From: Shimia sp. SK013
GTDB lineage: Bacteria; Pseudomonadota; Alphaproteobacteria; Rhodobacterales; Rhodobacteraceae
DNA: 64,000 nucleotides
NCBI RefSeq assembly: GCF_001292625.1
Contig: NZ_LAJH01000012.1
Span: 434,001-498,000, forward strand
Direction: 5' to 3'
How positions within the stretch are numbered: position 1 is the stretch's first letter; each line of letters starts with the position of its first letter. Positions 43,589 to 52,448 of this stretch are shown here, one piece after another. The position numbers and the translations under genes were made by a program. The notes beneath the pieces were generated by a model that saw only the letters and a program-made list of their open reading frames with translations, ran no database searches and had not been told where the DNA came from.

Positions 43589-44491
43589 TTATCCTCCGAA
43601 CTCAACTATCACAGCACCGAGTGCGATCAATGCCATAAGAGCGATGCGGCGCGGGCCAACGGTTTCTTTGAGCACCAGCCAACCGATCAGCGCGGCAAAA
43701 ACCGGAGAGGTTTCGCGCAGCACAGCGGCTTCGCCAACGCTGTCCAGTCGGGTGGCCATCATGACAGAACCAAAGCTGGCAAAAGCCACCAGCCCGCCGA
43801 TAAATCCCCGCACCATGAGAGGCCCCGGGGTGGGGGCGTCGACCATGGATCGCCAGCGCAGATACGCCAGCACCGGAAACACCAGCCCGTCGATGAAAAA
43901 GAACCACGCGAGGAAGGTGAAAGGGTTGGCGGTGGCACGGATGCCGTAGGCGTCAAAGGTCGTATAAAGTGCCACAAAAAAGCCGGTGAAGACAGCGATC
44001 ACCATAGCCGAGACCAGCGTTTCGCGGCCTTCTTTCATGAAGATCATGTTATAAATGGCGAGGCCAAGGATGCCGGACATCAGCACCGACACTCCAAGCC
44101 ACTGCGTGCCGGTAAAGGTCTCACCAAAAATCAGGTAGGCGCCGATCACGGTGAAGAACGGGCCGATGCCGCGCACCACCGGGTAGACCACGGTATAAGC
44201 GCCTTTGGTGTAAGCCCAGCTTTGCAGAAATTTGTAACCCAGGTGGATCACAAAGGCGCCAGCAAAGATCGGCCACATGTGCGGTTCTGGCCACGGCACC
44301 ACAAAGAAGGCAAATGGCGCGGCCATTGCAGCATAGGAAAAATCAATCGCGCCGCGGGTGAGCCAGGGATCGTGGCGGCCTTTTTGAAGCGCGCCAAAAA
44401 CCGCGTGCAGGAAGGCGGCAGCAAGAGCGAGGACCAGAGCAAGCTGGGCACCGGCAGGCGTGCCCTCCAGAGAGACCAGCCATTCACTCAT
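43589..44491 (-). CDS. EamA/DMT family transporter
   Basis: A 300-residue membrane protein with ten predicted helices arranged as two EamA repeats. The second repeat has SPVFAALIGWLVLKETVGPRRIALMALIALGAVIVEFGG, the standard C-terminal pattern; the first has VVRGIGPFFTVIGAYLIFGETFTGTQWLGVSVLMSGILGL. The substrate of this drug/metabolite family cannot be inferred. It begins 10 bases after the ftsY stop and lies 10 bases before yciB, so an ftsY-eamA-yciB operon is likely. Confidence 0.88.
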   Translation of the reverse strand: MSEWLVSLEGTPAGAQLALVLALAAAFLHAVFGALQKGRHDPWLTRGAIDFSYAAMAAPFAFFVVPWPEPHMWPIFAGAFVIHLGYKFLQSWAYTKGAYTVVYPVVRGIGPFFTVIGAYLIFGETFTGTQWLGVSVLMSGILGLAIYNMIFMKEGRETLVSAMVIAVFTGFFVALYTTFDAYGIRATANPFTFLAWFFFIDGLVFPVLAYLRWRSMVDAPTPGPLMVRGFIGGLVAFASFGSVMMATRLDSVGEAAVLRETSPVFAALIGWLVLKETVGPRRIALMALIALGAVIVEFGG

Positions 44492-44501
44492 CGGTGCGTG
44501 C

Positions 44502-45770
44502 TCACCCTTTTTCCAAGCCGGTCAGTGCCGCTGCAAACTCTTCGGGATCAAAGGGTTGCAGGTCATCGATTTGCTCGCCCACGCCAATGGCGTGGATCGG
44601 CAGACCGAATTTGTCGGCAAGGCTGACGAGGATACCGCCTTTGGCGGTGCCGTCGAGCTTGGTCATCACAAGACCGGAAACATTTGCGAGTTTCTGGAAG
44701 GTTTCGACTTGGGAAATCGCGTTCTGACCGGTTGTGGCGTCGAGAACCAGCAAGGTGTTGTGCGGTGCGTCTGGGTCTTTCTTGCGGATCACGCGCACGA
44801 TTTTGGCGAGTTCTTCCATCAGATCCTGACGGTTTTGCAGGCGACCTGCGGTGTCGATCATCAAAAGGTCGGCGCCGTCGGCTTCGGCCTTGGTCATGGC
44901 GTCAAACGCGAGGCTGGCCGGGTCAGAGCCTTCGGGTGCGGTCAGGACCGGCACGCCAGCGCGGTCACCCCAGACTTGCAGCTGTTCCACGGCGGCGGCG
45001 CGGAATGTGTCGCCGGCTGCGATCACCACCGATTTTCCGGCGTTGCGGAATTGGCTGGCGAGTTTGCCGATGGTTGTGGTTTTGCCGGAGCCGTTCACGC
45101 CGACAACCAGCACGACCTGCGGCTTGGAGGGATAAAGCGGCATCGGGCGGGCGACAGTGTCCATGATGCGGCTGATTTCGCCCGCAAGCAGTTCCTTGAT
45201 CTCGCGAGACGACACGCGGCGGCCCATGCGGCCTTCGGCTATGTTGGCGGTCACGCGCAAGGCGGTGTCCACGCCCATATCCGAGGTGATGAGCAGCTCT
45301 TCGAGTTGCTCCAGCATGTCGTCGTCAAGTTCGCGTTTTACCTCTGTCGGGGCGGTGGTGCGGCCTGTCAGGCGGGCAAGCAGGCCGGGTTTGGCAGCAG
45401 GTGCCGGTTCCGGCGTGGCGGCGGTCTGCGGTGCAGGGGCCGGTTTGGCGGTTGGTTCAGGTGTTGGTTTAGGCGCCGCCGTGGCTGGCGCCGGTTCCGG
45501 GGTCGCAACGGGCTGAGGCGCGGGCTCAGGGACTGGCTCTGCGGCTGGAGTTGGGACGACGGGTTCCGGAAGTGGCGCTGGCGTTGGGTCGGGCGTCGGC
45601 TCAGGCTGTTTTTCCGCCTGTGGTTCAGGTGTGGGTTCAGGTGCCGCCGCAGGTTCAGGTGCTGCGACCGCCTCTTCTGCACCGCCGTCTTCGACAATGG
45701 CGTCCAGCCCTTCTTCGAGTTTGGAGCTGGATTTGAACAGCCGGTCTTTGAGCTTGGAAAAAAACGCCAT
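44502..45770 (-). CDS. ftsY: signal recognition particle receptor FtsY
   Basis: A 422-residue SRP receptor. Residues 30-130 are a proline/alanine/glutamate-rich low-complexity region (repeats such as PEPTPEPQ); the NG GTPase follows. The P-loop is [14 protein letters not shown] at 224-237, with [30 protein letters not shown] and [10 protein letters not shown] as G-elements. FtsY docks ribosome-nascent chain complexes at the membrane. The acidic N-domain that binds membranes is here replaced by the long Pro/Ala-rich stretch. Confidence 0.97.
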   Translation of the reverse strand: MAFFSKLKDRLFKSSSKLEEGLDAIVEDGGAEEAVAAPEPAAAPEPTPEPQAEKQPEPTPDPTPAPLPEPVVPTPAAEPVPEPAPQPVATPEPAPATAAPKPTPEPTAKPAPAPQTAATPEPAPAAKPGLLARLTGRTTAPTEVKRELDDDMLEQLEELLITSDMGVDTALRVTANIAEGRMGRRVSSREIKELLAGEISRIMDTVARPMPLYPSKPQVVLVVGVNGSGKTTTIGKLASQFRNAGKSVVIAAGDTFRAAAVEQLQVWGDRAGVPVLTAPEGSDPASLAFDAMTKAEADGADLLMIDTAGRLQNRQDLMEELAKIVRVIRKKDPDAPHNTLLVLDATTGQNAISQVETFQKLANVSGLVMTKLDGTAKGGILVSLADKFGLPIHAIGVGEQIDDLQPFDPEEFAAALTGLEKG

Positions 45771-45820
45771 CGGGGCCTCCGAAAAAAGTCTTCACTCCAC
45801 TTAGTCTTATTCGCAAGGAC

Positions 45821-46498
45821 TTAAAAGAGTGGCGTGGCCCAACCGCTGCCAGCAAGGATTAGGAACTGCCCGCCCGCATAAAGCAGCCAGAGCGCAACGG
45901 AGGCGGGGCGTTGCCAGCGCGAGCTGTCGGACATTCGAAACAGCTGCAGCGACAGGATGGTGTCGGACGCCAGAAAGGCAAACGCGCCAAAGGTGGCGAG
46001 CGGCAACCCGGGCAAGCCAAGTGCGGTGAGCCCCATGAGCGAAATGAGGATGACATAGATGCGCACCGGCCAGCGCATGTCGCCGGTAAACGGGATTAGC
46101 CAGCGTTCGGTTGAGAGCGCAAAAACGGCGATGGCGGCGATAAAGGCCCACGGCGCGTCCAGCGGGCCTGTGCCGAGCGTCCAGAAATGCACAACGTAGC
46201 CGACGTGGGCGGCAGCAAAGGCGATGAGGCCGATCAGGAAGGGGCGTTCGCCGTCGCGGGCCAGTGCGATGTCGCCGACGGCAGAGAGCAGGAGCGCAAT
46301 GACGACGGCAGGGTGGCCGAAGCTGATCCATGCGGCCGCCGCGAAAGCAGGCATAGGGATGGCTTTGACGATGGTCTTGGCACGGCTAGGTGGGCGGTGG
46401 CAGAAAAACACCGCATAGATCAGAGCCGCAAGCAGGCCGACCCCGATGAAGACAAATTTTAGAGTCTGGCGCAGGGCGATGATTTCAAATGGTGTCAT
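45821..46498 (-). CDS. YhhN family lysoplasmalogenase-like membrane protein
   Basis: A 225-residue protein with eight predicted helices and the YhhN pattern SAVGDIALARDGERPFLIGLIAFAAAHVGYVVHFW, including conserved acidic residues, plus a late SDTILSLQLF. Eukaryotic relatives (TMEM86) hydrolyse the vinyl-ether bond of lysoplasmalogens; bacterial members vary. AAGGCCC precedes ATG 46498. The start chosen avoids 25 residues of unlike sequence. Its neighbours do not point to a function. Confidence 0.83.
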   Translation of the reverse strand: MTPFEIIALRQTLKFVFIGVGLLAALIYAVFFCHRPPSRAKTIVKAIPMPAFAAAAWISFGHPAVVIALLLSAVGDIALARDGERPFLIGLIAFAAAHVGYVVHFWTLGTGPLDAPWAFIAAIAVFALSTERWLIPFTGDMRWPVRIYVILISLMGLTALGLPGLPLATFGAFAFLASDTILSLQLFRMSDSSRWQRPASVALWLLYAGGQFLILAGSGWATPLF

Positions 46499-46615
46499 GA
46501 GGGCCTTGGATGGCTGATTTTCGGTGACCTTAGCGGTGACACGCTGAGGTGCAAACGAAAATGACCGCACCAAGGCGCCCCAGATGTTGTGTTCCCTAGG
46601 TAATGCAGGAGAAGG

Positions 46616-46867
46616 TCAACCGCTTGCCATTCCGGCGATCATTGCGCCCAAAGCAACCAAATGCACCAACATCAGCGCCTTGTCATTCCACATCGCTCCG
46701 ACGGCGAACCATCCCAGCACGCCAATCAAGAACAGGTAGAGGTTCCAAGGTGTCCATCCGAACCCTGTTGCGGTGTAGCCCATGATTTGAATGATGGACG
46801 CGCCCCATTTGACTGCAAATACGATACGGTCATGCTGAGGTCTTTGGATCGCAATGTCAGACGGCAC
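46616..46867 (-). CDS. small membrane protein (DUF6552-like)
   Basis: An 83-residue protein with three hydrophobic segments (IVFAVKWGASIIQIMGYTATGFG, NLYLFLIGVLGWFAVGAMWN, LMLVHLVALGAMIAGM). It resembles a small Rhodobacterales family (I believe DUF6552, unchecked). The start appears to be GTG at 46867, overlapping the SDR stop by 11 bases, so it is probably translated with the SDR. No function is known. Confidence 0.68.
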   Translation of the reverse strand: MPSDIAIQRPQHDRIVFAVKWGASIIQIMGYTATGFGWTPWNLYLFLIGVLGWFAVGAMWNDKALMLVHLVALGAMIAGMASG

Positions 46868-47561
46868 GGGTCAGTCCTCCGTCGATGCGCAGGTTCTGGC
46901 CCGTGATATAGCCACCGCCGCTGGAGGCGAGAAGAGAAATCACGGAGGATACTTCCTGCGTGTGGCCATAGCGCCCCATCGGGATGCGGGCTTTGCGATC
47001 TTCGGTTTCTGGCAGGCTGTCGATGAAGCCGGGCAGGACATTGTTCATACGAATATTGTCGGCGGCATATTTGTCCGAAAAGAGTTTGGTGAAAGCAGCC
47101 AATCCCGCGCGGAACACGCCAGACGTCGGGAACAGTGGGTCGGGTTCAAAGGCCGCAAATGTCGAAATGTTGATGATTGCTCCCCCGCCTTGGGACTGCA
47201 TCAAAGGTGTAACCAGTCGGGTCGGGCGGATGATGTTCATCAGGTAGACTTCCATGCCGATGTGCCAGTCGTCGTCCGAGATTTCCAGCACCGGACCTTT
47301 GGGGCCATGGCCGGCAGAATTGACAAGGACGTCGACACGGCCCCATCGTTTTACAGCGCCGTCAACCAATGCGGACAGGGCGTCAGGATCGGTGTTGGAC
47401 CCAGTCACGCCAAAGCCGCCCAATTCGGTTCCAAGCGCCTCGCCTTTGCCGGAAGAGGATAGGACGCCTACCTTAAATCCATCCGCGGCCAATTGGCGGG
47501 CGGCGTCCGCGCCCATTCCGCTTCCGCCAGCTGTGATGAGCGCAACTTTTACTACAGTCAT
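46857..47561 (-). CDS. SDR family protein with altered catalytic residues
   Basis: A 234-residue short-chain dehydrogenase fold. The nucleotide motif TAGGSGMG (residues 10-17), NSAG and the serine region NISTF are intact. The usual YxxxK is replaced: the aligned block FPTSGVFRAGLAAFTKL puts Ser at the Tyr position and Arg at the Lys position. It ends NVLPGFIDS and QNLRIDGGLTR, normal for the family. It could be inactive or use another mechanism. GGAGAG precedes ATG 47561. It is divergent from a LysR gene, which probably regulates it. Confidence 0.85.
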   Translation of the reverse strand: MTVVKVALITAGGSGMGADAARQLAADGFKVGVLSSSGKGEALGTELGGFGVTGSNTDPDALSALVDGAVKRWGRVDVLVNSAGHGPKGPVLEISDDDWHIGMEVYLMNIIRPTRLVTPLMQSQGGGAIINISTFAAFEPDPLFPTSGVFRAGLAAFTKLFSDKYAADNIRMNNVLPGFIDSLPETEDRKARIPMGRYGHTQEVSSVISLLASSGGGYITGQNLRIDGGLTRAV

Positions 47562-47572
47562 TTGGTCTCTCC

Positions 47573-47626
47573 ATTCTCAATTACCTATAATTATATGACT
47601 CTTTCGAAGAGTCCGCTCTTGAGAAT
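47573..47626. promoter_or_regulatory. palindrome cluster between SDR and LysR genes
   Basis: The divergent gap of 99 bases contains a perfect 17-base palindrome GACTCTTTCGAAGAGTC at 47597-47613, an overlapping AAGAG-TCCG-CTCTT, and outer arms ATTCTCAA (47573-47580) and TTGAGAAT (47619-47626). Nested symmetric sites in a LysR divergent promoter typically bind the regulator as a tetramer. Confidence 0.6.
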
Positions 47627-47660
47627 TGATGTTTCCTGACTATAGCAATACTATTGTCAA

Positions 47661-48533
47661 ATGAGCCAACTTCCTCCTTTGAACGGATTGCGCGCTTTTG
47701 ACGTGGCTGGCCGCTGTCTGAATTTTCGGGCGGCCGCCGATGAATTGGGCGTTACGCAGGGGGCGGTTGCCCAGCATGTGCGTCAGCTTGAAGCTTATCT
47801 CGGCACCAAGTTGTTTGAGAGATTGCCCAAAGGGGTCGCGCTTACGTCCATCGGGCGGCGGTATCACGGGACGGTTGCGACTGCTTTTGAGGCGCTGCGC
47901 ACTGCAACCGACGATCTGAAACCCGAACCGGGCAAAGTGCTGGTAAGTGTCACGCCGACGTTTGCGGCAAAGTGGCTGATCCCTAATCTGCCGGACTTTT
48001 CAGCCAGGCACCCCGAGATTGATCTTCGGATTTTGGCGACAGAAAAGGTATCAAGCTTTCATGGCGACGGGATTGACCTTGCGGTGCGGCAAGGCGAGCC
48101 GCCTTTTGGCGCGGCGCTGGAGGCCCATCTTTTGTTTCGGCAAGAGGTGATTGCGGTTGCCACACCGAGCCTTGTTGAGGGGCAGGGCTTGCCGGTTGAC
48201 GCAGCGGTTTTGGCAAAACTGCCAAAGTTGCATGACACCCATGATCTTTGGCCTGAGTTCCTTAGGCTGAAGGATGTCGAGGACAAGAGCGGGCGGGGGT
48301 TGCGATTGAGCCAGACGTCTTTGGCCGTGGATGCCGCGCTTTTTGGGCAGGGGGTGGCATTGGTGAGCCGTTTTCTGGTGGCGGGCGATATCGCTGCCAA
48401 ACGGCTGGTGCAGATCACGCCGGACACCATGCCCGGCAAGCAGGATTTCTATTTGCTTGCGGCGAGTAAAACCAAACACAACGCGGCAATCAACACTGCC
48501 ATAACGTGGCTTTTGGCGCGCGCCGAAGAGTAA
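47661..48533 (+). CDS. LysR family transcriptional regulator (GcvA-like)
   Basis: A 290-residue LysR regulator. The HTH is at residues 6-65 (PLNGLRAFDVAGRCLNFRAAADELGVTQGAVAQHVRQLEAYLGTKLFER), close to the GcvA branch. The effector domain follows (VSVTPTFAAKWLIPNL, DGIDLAVRQGEPPF, LRLSQTSLAVDAALFGQGVALVSRF). It is divergent from the SDR gene, its likely target, with nested palindromes in between. The effector is unknown. ATG 47661 begins MSQLPPLNGLRAF, a normal start for this branch. Confidence 0.9.
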   Translation: MSQLPPLNGLRAFDVAGRCLNFRAAADELGVTQGAVAQHVRQLEAYLGTKLFERLPKGVALTSIGRRYHGTVATAFEALRTATDDLKPEPGKVLVSVTPTFAAKWLIPNLPDFSARHPEIDLRILATEKVSSFHGDGIDLAVRQGEPPFGAALEAHLLFRQEVIAVATPSLVEGQGLPVDAAVLAKLPKLHDTHDLWPEFLRLKDVEDKSGRGLRLSQTSLAVDAALFGQGVALVSRFLVAGDIAAKRLVQITPDTMPGKQDFYLLAASKTKHNAAINTAITWLLARAEE

Positions 48534-48582
48534 GGTGGTCTATGTGGCGCCCAAAATAGCGGATCGGGGCTCCAAATTAAAA

Positions 48583-48962
48583 CGCGCAGAGGGCCTATAA
48601 GCCGGATTTTGTTCCCCGAAGTTGCCCTCGGTTCGATGACCATTCATCTTAAGCGCCTGTTGCCAGACGCCCTATAGCTGCCAACCCGGACCTGCTCGGG
48701 GCAAGGCGCCCCTGTGCTTGCGCACACGCGATCCCTATTTGGCATTGCTCCCGGTGGGGCTTGCCGTGCCGTCCCTGTTGCCAGGGCCGCGGTGGGCTCT
48801 TACCCCACCGTTTCACCCTTACTCCCGCAAGCGGGAGCGGTCTGTTCTCTGTGGCGCTTTCCCTTGGGTTTCCCCAGCCGGGCGTTACCCGGCACCGTTG
48901 CCTTATGGAGTCCGGACTTTCCTCTGACGTTGCCGCCCGCGGCCATCCAGCCCTCTGCGCTT
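48583..48962 (-). ncRNA. rnpB: RNase P RNA (rnpB, bacterial class A)
   Basis: On the minus strand the sequence has the conserved RNase P core: GAGGAAAGTCCGGACTCC near the 5' end, GGTGAAACGGTGGGGTAAGAG in the middle (crossing 48800) and a 3' part ending CCGGCTTATAGGCCCTCTGC. The ends pair as helix P1 (GCGCAGAGGG at 48960-48951 with CCCTCTGCGC at 48593-48584). Length about 380 nt. It cleaves 5' leaders from pre-tRNAs together with the RnpA protein. TTTTAATTTGG follows on the 3' side. Ends are approximate. Confidence 0.93.
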
Positions 48963-48966
48963 GGCG

Positions 48967-48995
48967 GGTTTAGGGGGAATGAGGTGTGGGGTCAA
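48967..48995 (-). promoter_or_regulatory. rnpB promoter overlapping the end of ampD
   Basis: On the minus strand TTGACC (48995-48990), a 17-base spacer and TAAACC (48972-48967) lie just ahead of the RNA's 5' end. The -10 begins with the TAA stop codon of ampD (48972-48970). Confidence 0.72.
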
Positions 48996-49488
48996 TGACG
49001 CGCGGCCAAGTCGCCAGCCCCTGCAATGCCAACCTTTGCCAATCAAATCGCGGGCCGGGATCGAATTTTCGACCGGGTGCCATGTCGGAATGTCCAATGA
49101 CGCCTGTGGGGGCGATGGCCCAGCGGGTCATGATTGCGGGCAACAAGGCTTCTAGCGCGCTCATTTGAGGTTCGGAAAACGGATGTGTGCCGCGATTGTC
49201 CAGTTCAATGCCAATGGAGCGCGAGTTGATGTCTCTCTTGCCTTGCCATGATCCCGCGCCCGCGTGCCATGCGCGCATGTCTTCGGCTACCAACTGGAAA
49301 ATGCGGCCTTTATCACAGATCAGGTAATGGGCGGACACTTCGGGCGCTGGATCGCAGAGACGGTCCAAAGCGGCCTCGGCTGTGTCCATCGCGGTGTAGT
49401 GCACGACAATGAATTCAGGCTTTAGCCCATCACGACGCGGGCCGAAATTAGGCGAAGGGCGCGCGATGATCTGCGGCGCAGAGGCCAC
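48970..49488 (-). CDS. ampD: AmpD-type N-acetylmuramoyl-L-alanine amidase
   Basis: A 172-residue amidase_2 protein. The zinc-site histidine is in FIVVHYTAMDT, and GHSDMAPGRKFDPGPRFDWQRL carries a second histidine and conserved aspartate. AmpD-like cytoplasmic enzymes cut the amide in anhydro-muropeptides during wall recycling; related secreted amidases exist, but no signal peptide is seen here. The start is GTG at 49488, three bases after the lipoprotein stop. Its last codons contain the rnpB promoter. Confidence 0.88.
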   Translation of the reverse strand: MASAPQIIARPSPNFGPRRDGLKPEFIVVHYTAMDTAEAALDRLCDPAPEVSAHYLICDKGRIFQLVAEDMRAWHAGAGSWQGKRDINSRSIGIELDNRGTHPFSEPQMSALEALLPAIMTRWAIAPTGVIGHSDMAPGRKFDPGPRFDWQRLALQGLATWPRVIDPTPHSP

Positions 49489-49491
49489 GGA

Positions 49492-50307
49492 TCAGTTGCC
49501 GGAAACTGAGCGGAACGGGGTCGGGTCCCAATCGCAGGCAAAACCGTCGCCATCAGGGTCCAGTCCAAGCCGGTCGCGTTTTGGGCCTCCTTTTTCAAGG
49601 AAGGCGATCTGAGCGAGGTCGGGACTTGCGAATTTGTTGCAGGCGGCTTGATGCTGGGCTGCGGTCTTGAGGCTTAATCGGTTGTGGGCCTTGGTGCCAA
49701 CAGGATGGGAGGTCGACAGGGCGTAGGCCACGATGTTGGGACCGGTTGCGCCACTGCGGGTCGGCACAGCGCCGGTTTCCACGACGGTGTATTGCGCTTT
49801 GTTGCGTTCGCGTCGCGCAGCGTCGGCTTCGAGCGAGCGTCGGTCCTCGACGGCGCCAAAGTTGTTTTCGTCCGAGATGCCGGGGTTGGAAAACACTTCC
49901 GGTGCCGGATTGGACGGGCTGGCATGCAACGGTTCCTGACCCGAGTTGTTGGCGGAGGTTCTGAGGGCGGCCTGCGTTTCGGCTGCGATGTCCGCGGCTT
50001 CCGAAGTTGCCGGTGCCGTGGTCGGCAGCGGCGCAGTCTGTGTTGCGGGCGCAGCTGGAACCGCAGCAGCAGGCTGGGTCGCACTTAGGGGAGCTGCGGA
50101 GACAGGGGGTGGGGGGGGCACGGTTTCTTGCGACACGGCATGGGGACTGGGCAAAGCTGTGCCCGTCAGTTGAGAGTCACGCTTGGCGCGTGCCTCTGGC
50201 GAGTTGTGAACGTTGTCAAAGCCCACACCCGCCGCGCTGTCGGGAATTGCGGGCTGGCACGCTGCCAGCGCCACCAGGGCGCATCCTGTTAGGAAAATCC
50301 GTGTCAT
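49492..50307 (-). CDS. lipoprotein with Pro/Ala-rich linker and excalibur-like C-terminus
   Basis: A 271-residue lipoprotein: the signal ends in the lipobox LVALAAC (Cys 17). A proline/alanine-rich region covers about residues 60-110. The C-terminal 50 residues contain CNKFASPDLAQIAFLEKGGPKRDRLGLDPDGDGFACDWDPTPFR, an excalibur-type DPDGDGFAC calcium-binding motif with flanking cysteines. Its function is unknown; attachment to the cell envelope is likely. The next gene downstream, ampD, starts three bases after its stop. Confidence 0.78.
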   Translation of the reverse strand: MTRIFLTGCALVALAACQPAIPDSAAGVGFDNVHNSPEARAKRDSQLTGTALPSPHAVSQETVPPPPPVSAAPLSATQPAAAVPAAPATQTAPLPTTAPATSEAADIAAETQAALRTSANNSGQEPLHASPSNPAPEVFSNPGISDENNFGAVEDRRSLEADAARRERNKAQYTVVETGAVPTRSGATGPNIVAYALSTSHPVGTKAHNRLSLKTAAQHQAACNKFASPDLAQIAFLEKGGPKRDRLGLDPDGDGFACDWDPTPFRSVSGN

Positions 50308-50345
50308 GTCTGCCGTGCCTGCTGTTTTTTAGCTTTGGCAGAGTT

Positions 50346-51833
50346 TTACCACCATTGCGCCGGTTTGGCTACAAAGCCTGCGGCCTGTTCGAGCGCGTAG
50401 GCTGTATTCAGCAGATCGCCCTCTTCCCATGGGCGGCCAATCAATTGCAGACCCAACGGCAAGCCCTGGCTGTCCAGGCCTGTTGGGACGGAAATGCCTG
50501 GCAACCCGGCGAGGTTCACGGTGACAGTGAAGACGTCATTGAGATACATCTGGATCGGGTCGGCGTCGGTCATTTCGCCAAGGCCAAACGCCGCAGACGG
50601 CGTGGCCGGCGTCAGGATCGCGTCGATGCCTTGGGCAAAGACGTTTTCGAAATCCTGTTTGATCAGCGTGCGCACACGACGGGCGCGGTTGTAGTAGGCG
50701 TCATAAAAACCCGCAGACAGCACATATGTGCCCACCATCACGCGCCGCTGCACTTCGTGACCGAAGCCTTCGGCGCGGGTTTTTTCATACATCTCGGTGA
50801 TGCCATCGCCAGCACCCAAAGTGGCGCGATGACCATAGCGCACGCCATCATAGCGCGCCAAGTTGGACGACGCCTCAGCCGGGGCAATCACGTAATAGGC
50901 AGGCAGCGCGTATTTGGTGTGTGGCAGCGAGATATCGACGATTTCAGCGCCCGCAGCTTTGAGCATTGCGGTGCCGTCAGCCCAGAGGTTTTCGATCTCG
51001 GCAGGCATGCCGTCCATGCGGTATTCGGCCGGAATGCCGATTTTCTTGCCGCGGATATCGCCGGTCAGCATGGCTTCAAAGTTTGGCACCGCCAGATCAA
51101 CCGAGGTGCTGTCTTTGGCGTCGTGGCCGCACATGGTCTCAAGCATGATGGCGGCGTCGCGCACGTCTTTGGTCATTGGACCCGCCTGATCGAGCGAGGA
51201 GGCAAAGGCAACGACGCCCCAGCGCGAGCAGCGGCCATAGGTCGGCTTGATGCCGGTGATGCCGGTAAACGCAGCAGGCTGGCGGATCGAGCCGCCAGTG
51301 TCGGTGCCGGTGGCGGCCAGACACAGGTCTGCGGCCACTGCGGAGGCGGAGCCGCCCGACGAGCCACCCGGGGTCAGTTGGGCGTCGTCATTTCCGCGGC
51401 GCCACGGGTTTACGGCGTTGCCATAGACCGAGGTTTCGTTGGAGGAGCCCATGGCGAATTCGTCCATGTTGAGCTTGCCCAACATGACGGCGCCGGCGTC
51501 TTCCAATTTCTGGGAGACGGTGGATTCATATTCCGGCTTGAAGCCTTCGAGGATGCGGCTCGCGGCTTGCGACGGCACGCCTTTGGTGCAGAACAGATCT
51601 TTGATGCCAATTGGCAGACCGCACATGTCCGGCGCATCGCCTTGTTTGATCCGCACGTCCGCAGCCTTGGCACGTTCAAGGGCGAGTTTGGGCGTCTTGT
51701 GCGCAAATGCGTTTAAAGCATCCGCCTTGTCTATGGCGGCCAAGAAAGTCTCGGTCAGTTCCACCGAGGACACGTCGCCGCTGCGCAATTTGTCGCGTGC
51801 GCCAGCAAGGGTGAGTTTGGTCAGATCAGTCAT
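50346..51833 (-). CDS. gatA: aspartyl/glutamyl-tRNA amidotransferase subunit A
   Basis: A 495-residue amidase-signature enzyme. The conserved segments [47 protein letters not shown] hold the Ser-cis-Ser-Lys elements. GatA releases ammonia from glutamine, feeding GatB to amidate misacylated Asp-tRNA-Asn or Glu-tRNA-Gln. It is coupled to gatC upstream on the same strand (46-base gap). gatB is not in the window, a common arrangement in alphaproteobacteria. Confidence 0.96.
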   Translation of the reverse strand: MTDLTKLTLAGARDKLRSGDVSSVELTETFLAAIDKADALNAFAHKTPKLALERAKAADVRIKQGDAPDMCGLPIGIKDLFCTKGVPSQAASRILEGFKPEYESTVSQKLEDAGAVMLGKLNMDEFAMGSSNETSVYGNAVNPWRRGNDDAQLTPGGSSGGSASAVAADLCLAATGTDTGGSIRQPAAFTGITGIKPTYGRCSRWGVVAFASSLDQAGPMTKDVRDAAIMLETMCGHDAKDSTSVDLAVPNFEAMLTGDIRGKKIGIPAEYRMDGMPAEIENLWADGTAMLKAAGAEIVDISLPHTKYALPAYYVIAPAEASSNLARYDGVRYGHRATLGAGDGITEMYEKTRAEGFGHEVQRRVMVGTYVLSAGFYDAYYNRARRVRTLIKQDFENVFAQGIDAILTPATPSAAFGLGEMTDADPIQMYLNDVFTVTVNLAGLPGISVPTGLDSQGLPLGLQLIGRPWEEGDLLNTAYALEQAAGFVAKPAQWW

Positions 51834-51879
51834 ACGGGTGCGCCTTCTGGATATCGGGCAAAATCAGGGAAGGGGGACG

Positions 51880-52167
51880 TCAGTCAACCACCTTGGGAAC
51901 AGTGAAGAAACCTTCACGCGCGTCGGGCGCATTGGACAGAACTTTGTCCTGCTGGTCGCCATCGTTCACCACGTCTTCGCGACGTTTCAGGCGCATCGGG
52001 GTGACAGAGACCATGGGCTCAACACCCTCAACATCCACTTCGTTGAGCTGTTCGATAAAGCCAAGCACAGCATTGAATTCCTGCGCCAGCGCGGGCAGCG
52101 CATCTTCTTCGACTTTGATACGGGCCAGTTTGGCCACTTTTGCGGCGGTGCTTTCGTCAATCGACAT
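51880..52167 (-). CDS. gatC: aspartyl/glutamyl-tRNA amidotransferase subunit C
   Basis: A 95-residue protein of normal GatC length: MSIDESTAAKVAKLARIKVEEDALPALAQEFNAVLGFIEQLNEVDVEGVEP and MRLKRREDVVNDGD. It stabilises GatA-GatB and is needed for assembly. It precedes gatA in one transcription unit. Upstream is a 281-base gap with the second structured repeat. Confidence 0.95.
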   Translation of the reverse strand: MSIDESTAAKVAKLARIKVEEDALPALAQEFNAVLGFIEQLNEVDVEGVEPMVSVTPMRLKRREDVVNDGDQQDKVLSNAPDAREGFFTVPKVVD

Positions 52168-52312
52168 CGCTCAGACTCTCCGGGTTGCAACTTGGCTACA
52201 GCCTTTAGCGCGCAGGGGTTGGCGGTGCAAGCGGTGAGCGTCCAAGAAGCGGGTTGGCGCGGGCTCCCGCCCGATCTTTTCGCATCAATGATGCACGCGA
52301 TCCGTTGGGCAT

Positions 52313-52432
52313 GGCTCAAGGCATCCGCCTTGAGCCTGTTGCGTTGCTCTTTCGCCTTTTTTGTTCCTCAAATACCTAAAGGCTCAGCGCAGCTGAGACA
52401 CGCCCAACATCTGGCAGATGCCGTTAGGCATC
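52313..52432. repeat. structured repeat, copy 2
   Basis: Hairpin A is GGCTCAAGGC (52313-52322) with GCCTTGAGCC (52327-52336). TTTTTTGTTCCTCAAATACC plus T ends at 52377. Hairpin CTCAGC-GCA-GCTGAG follows (52383-52397), then GATGCC-GTTA-GGCATC (52417-52432), placed just after the GST stop codon. The order and the 21-base motif (19 identical bases) match copy 1, and stems differ by compensating changes. Nothing else coding was found in this 281-base gap. Confidence 0.6.
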
Positions 52433-52448
52433 GAAGGTGGCGGGAGTG

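Noticed and set aside
48600-48620. TTTTGTTCCCC as a possible third copy of the structured repeat
   Set aside because: It is part of the conserved 3' region of RNase P RNA and lacks the flanking AAATACCT and hairpins.
48714-48998. Several plus-strand frames within the RNase P RNA region
   Set aside because: The sequence is the antisense of rnpB with conserved structural core; no homologous protein is expected.
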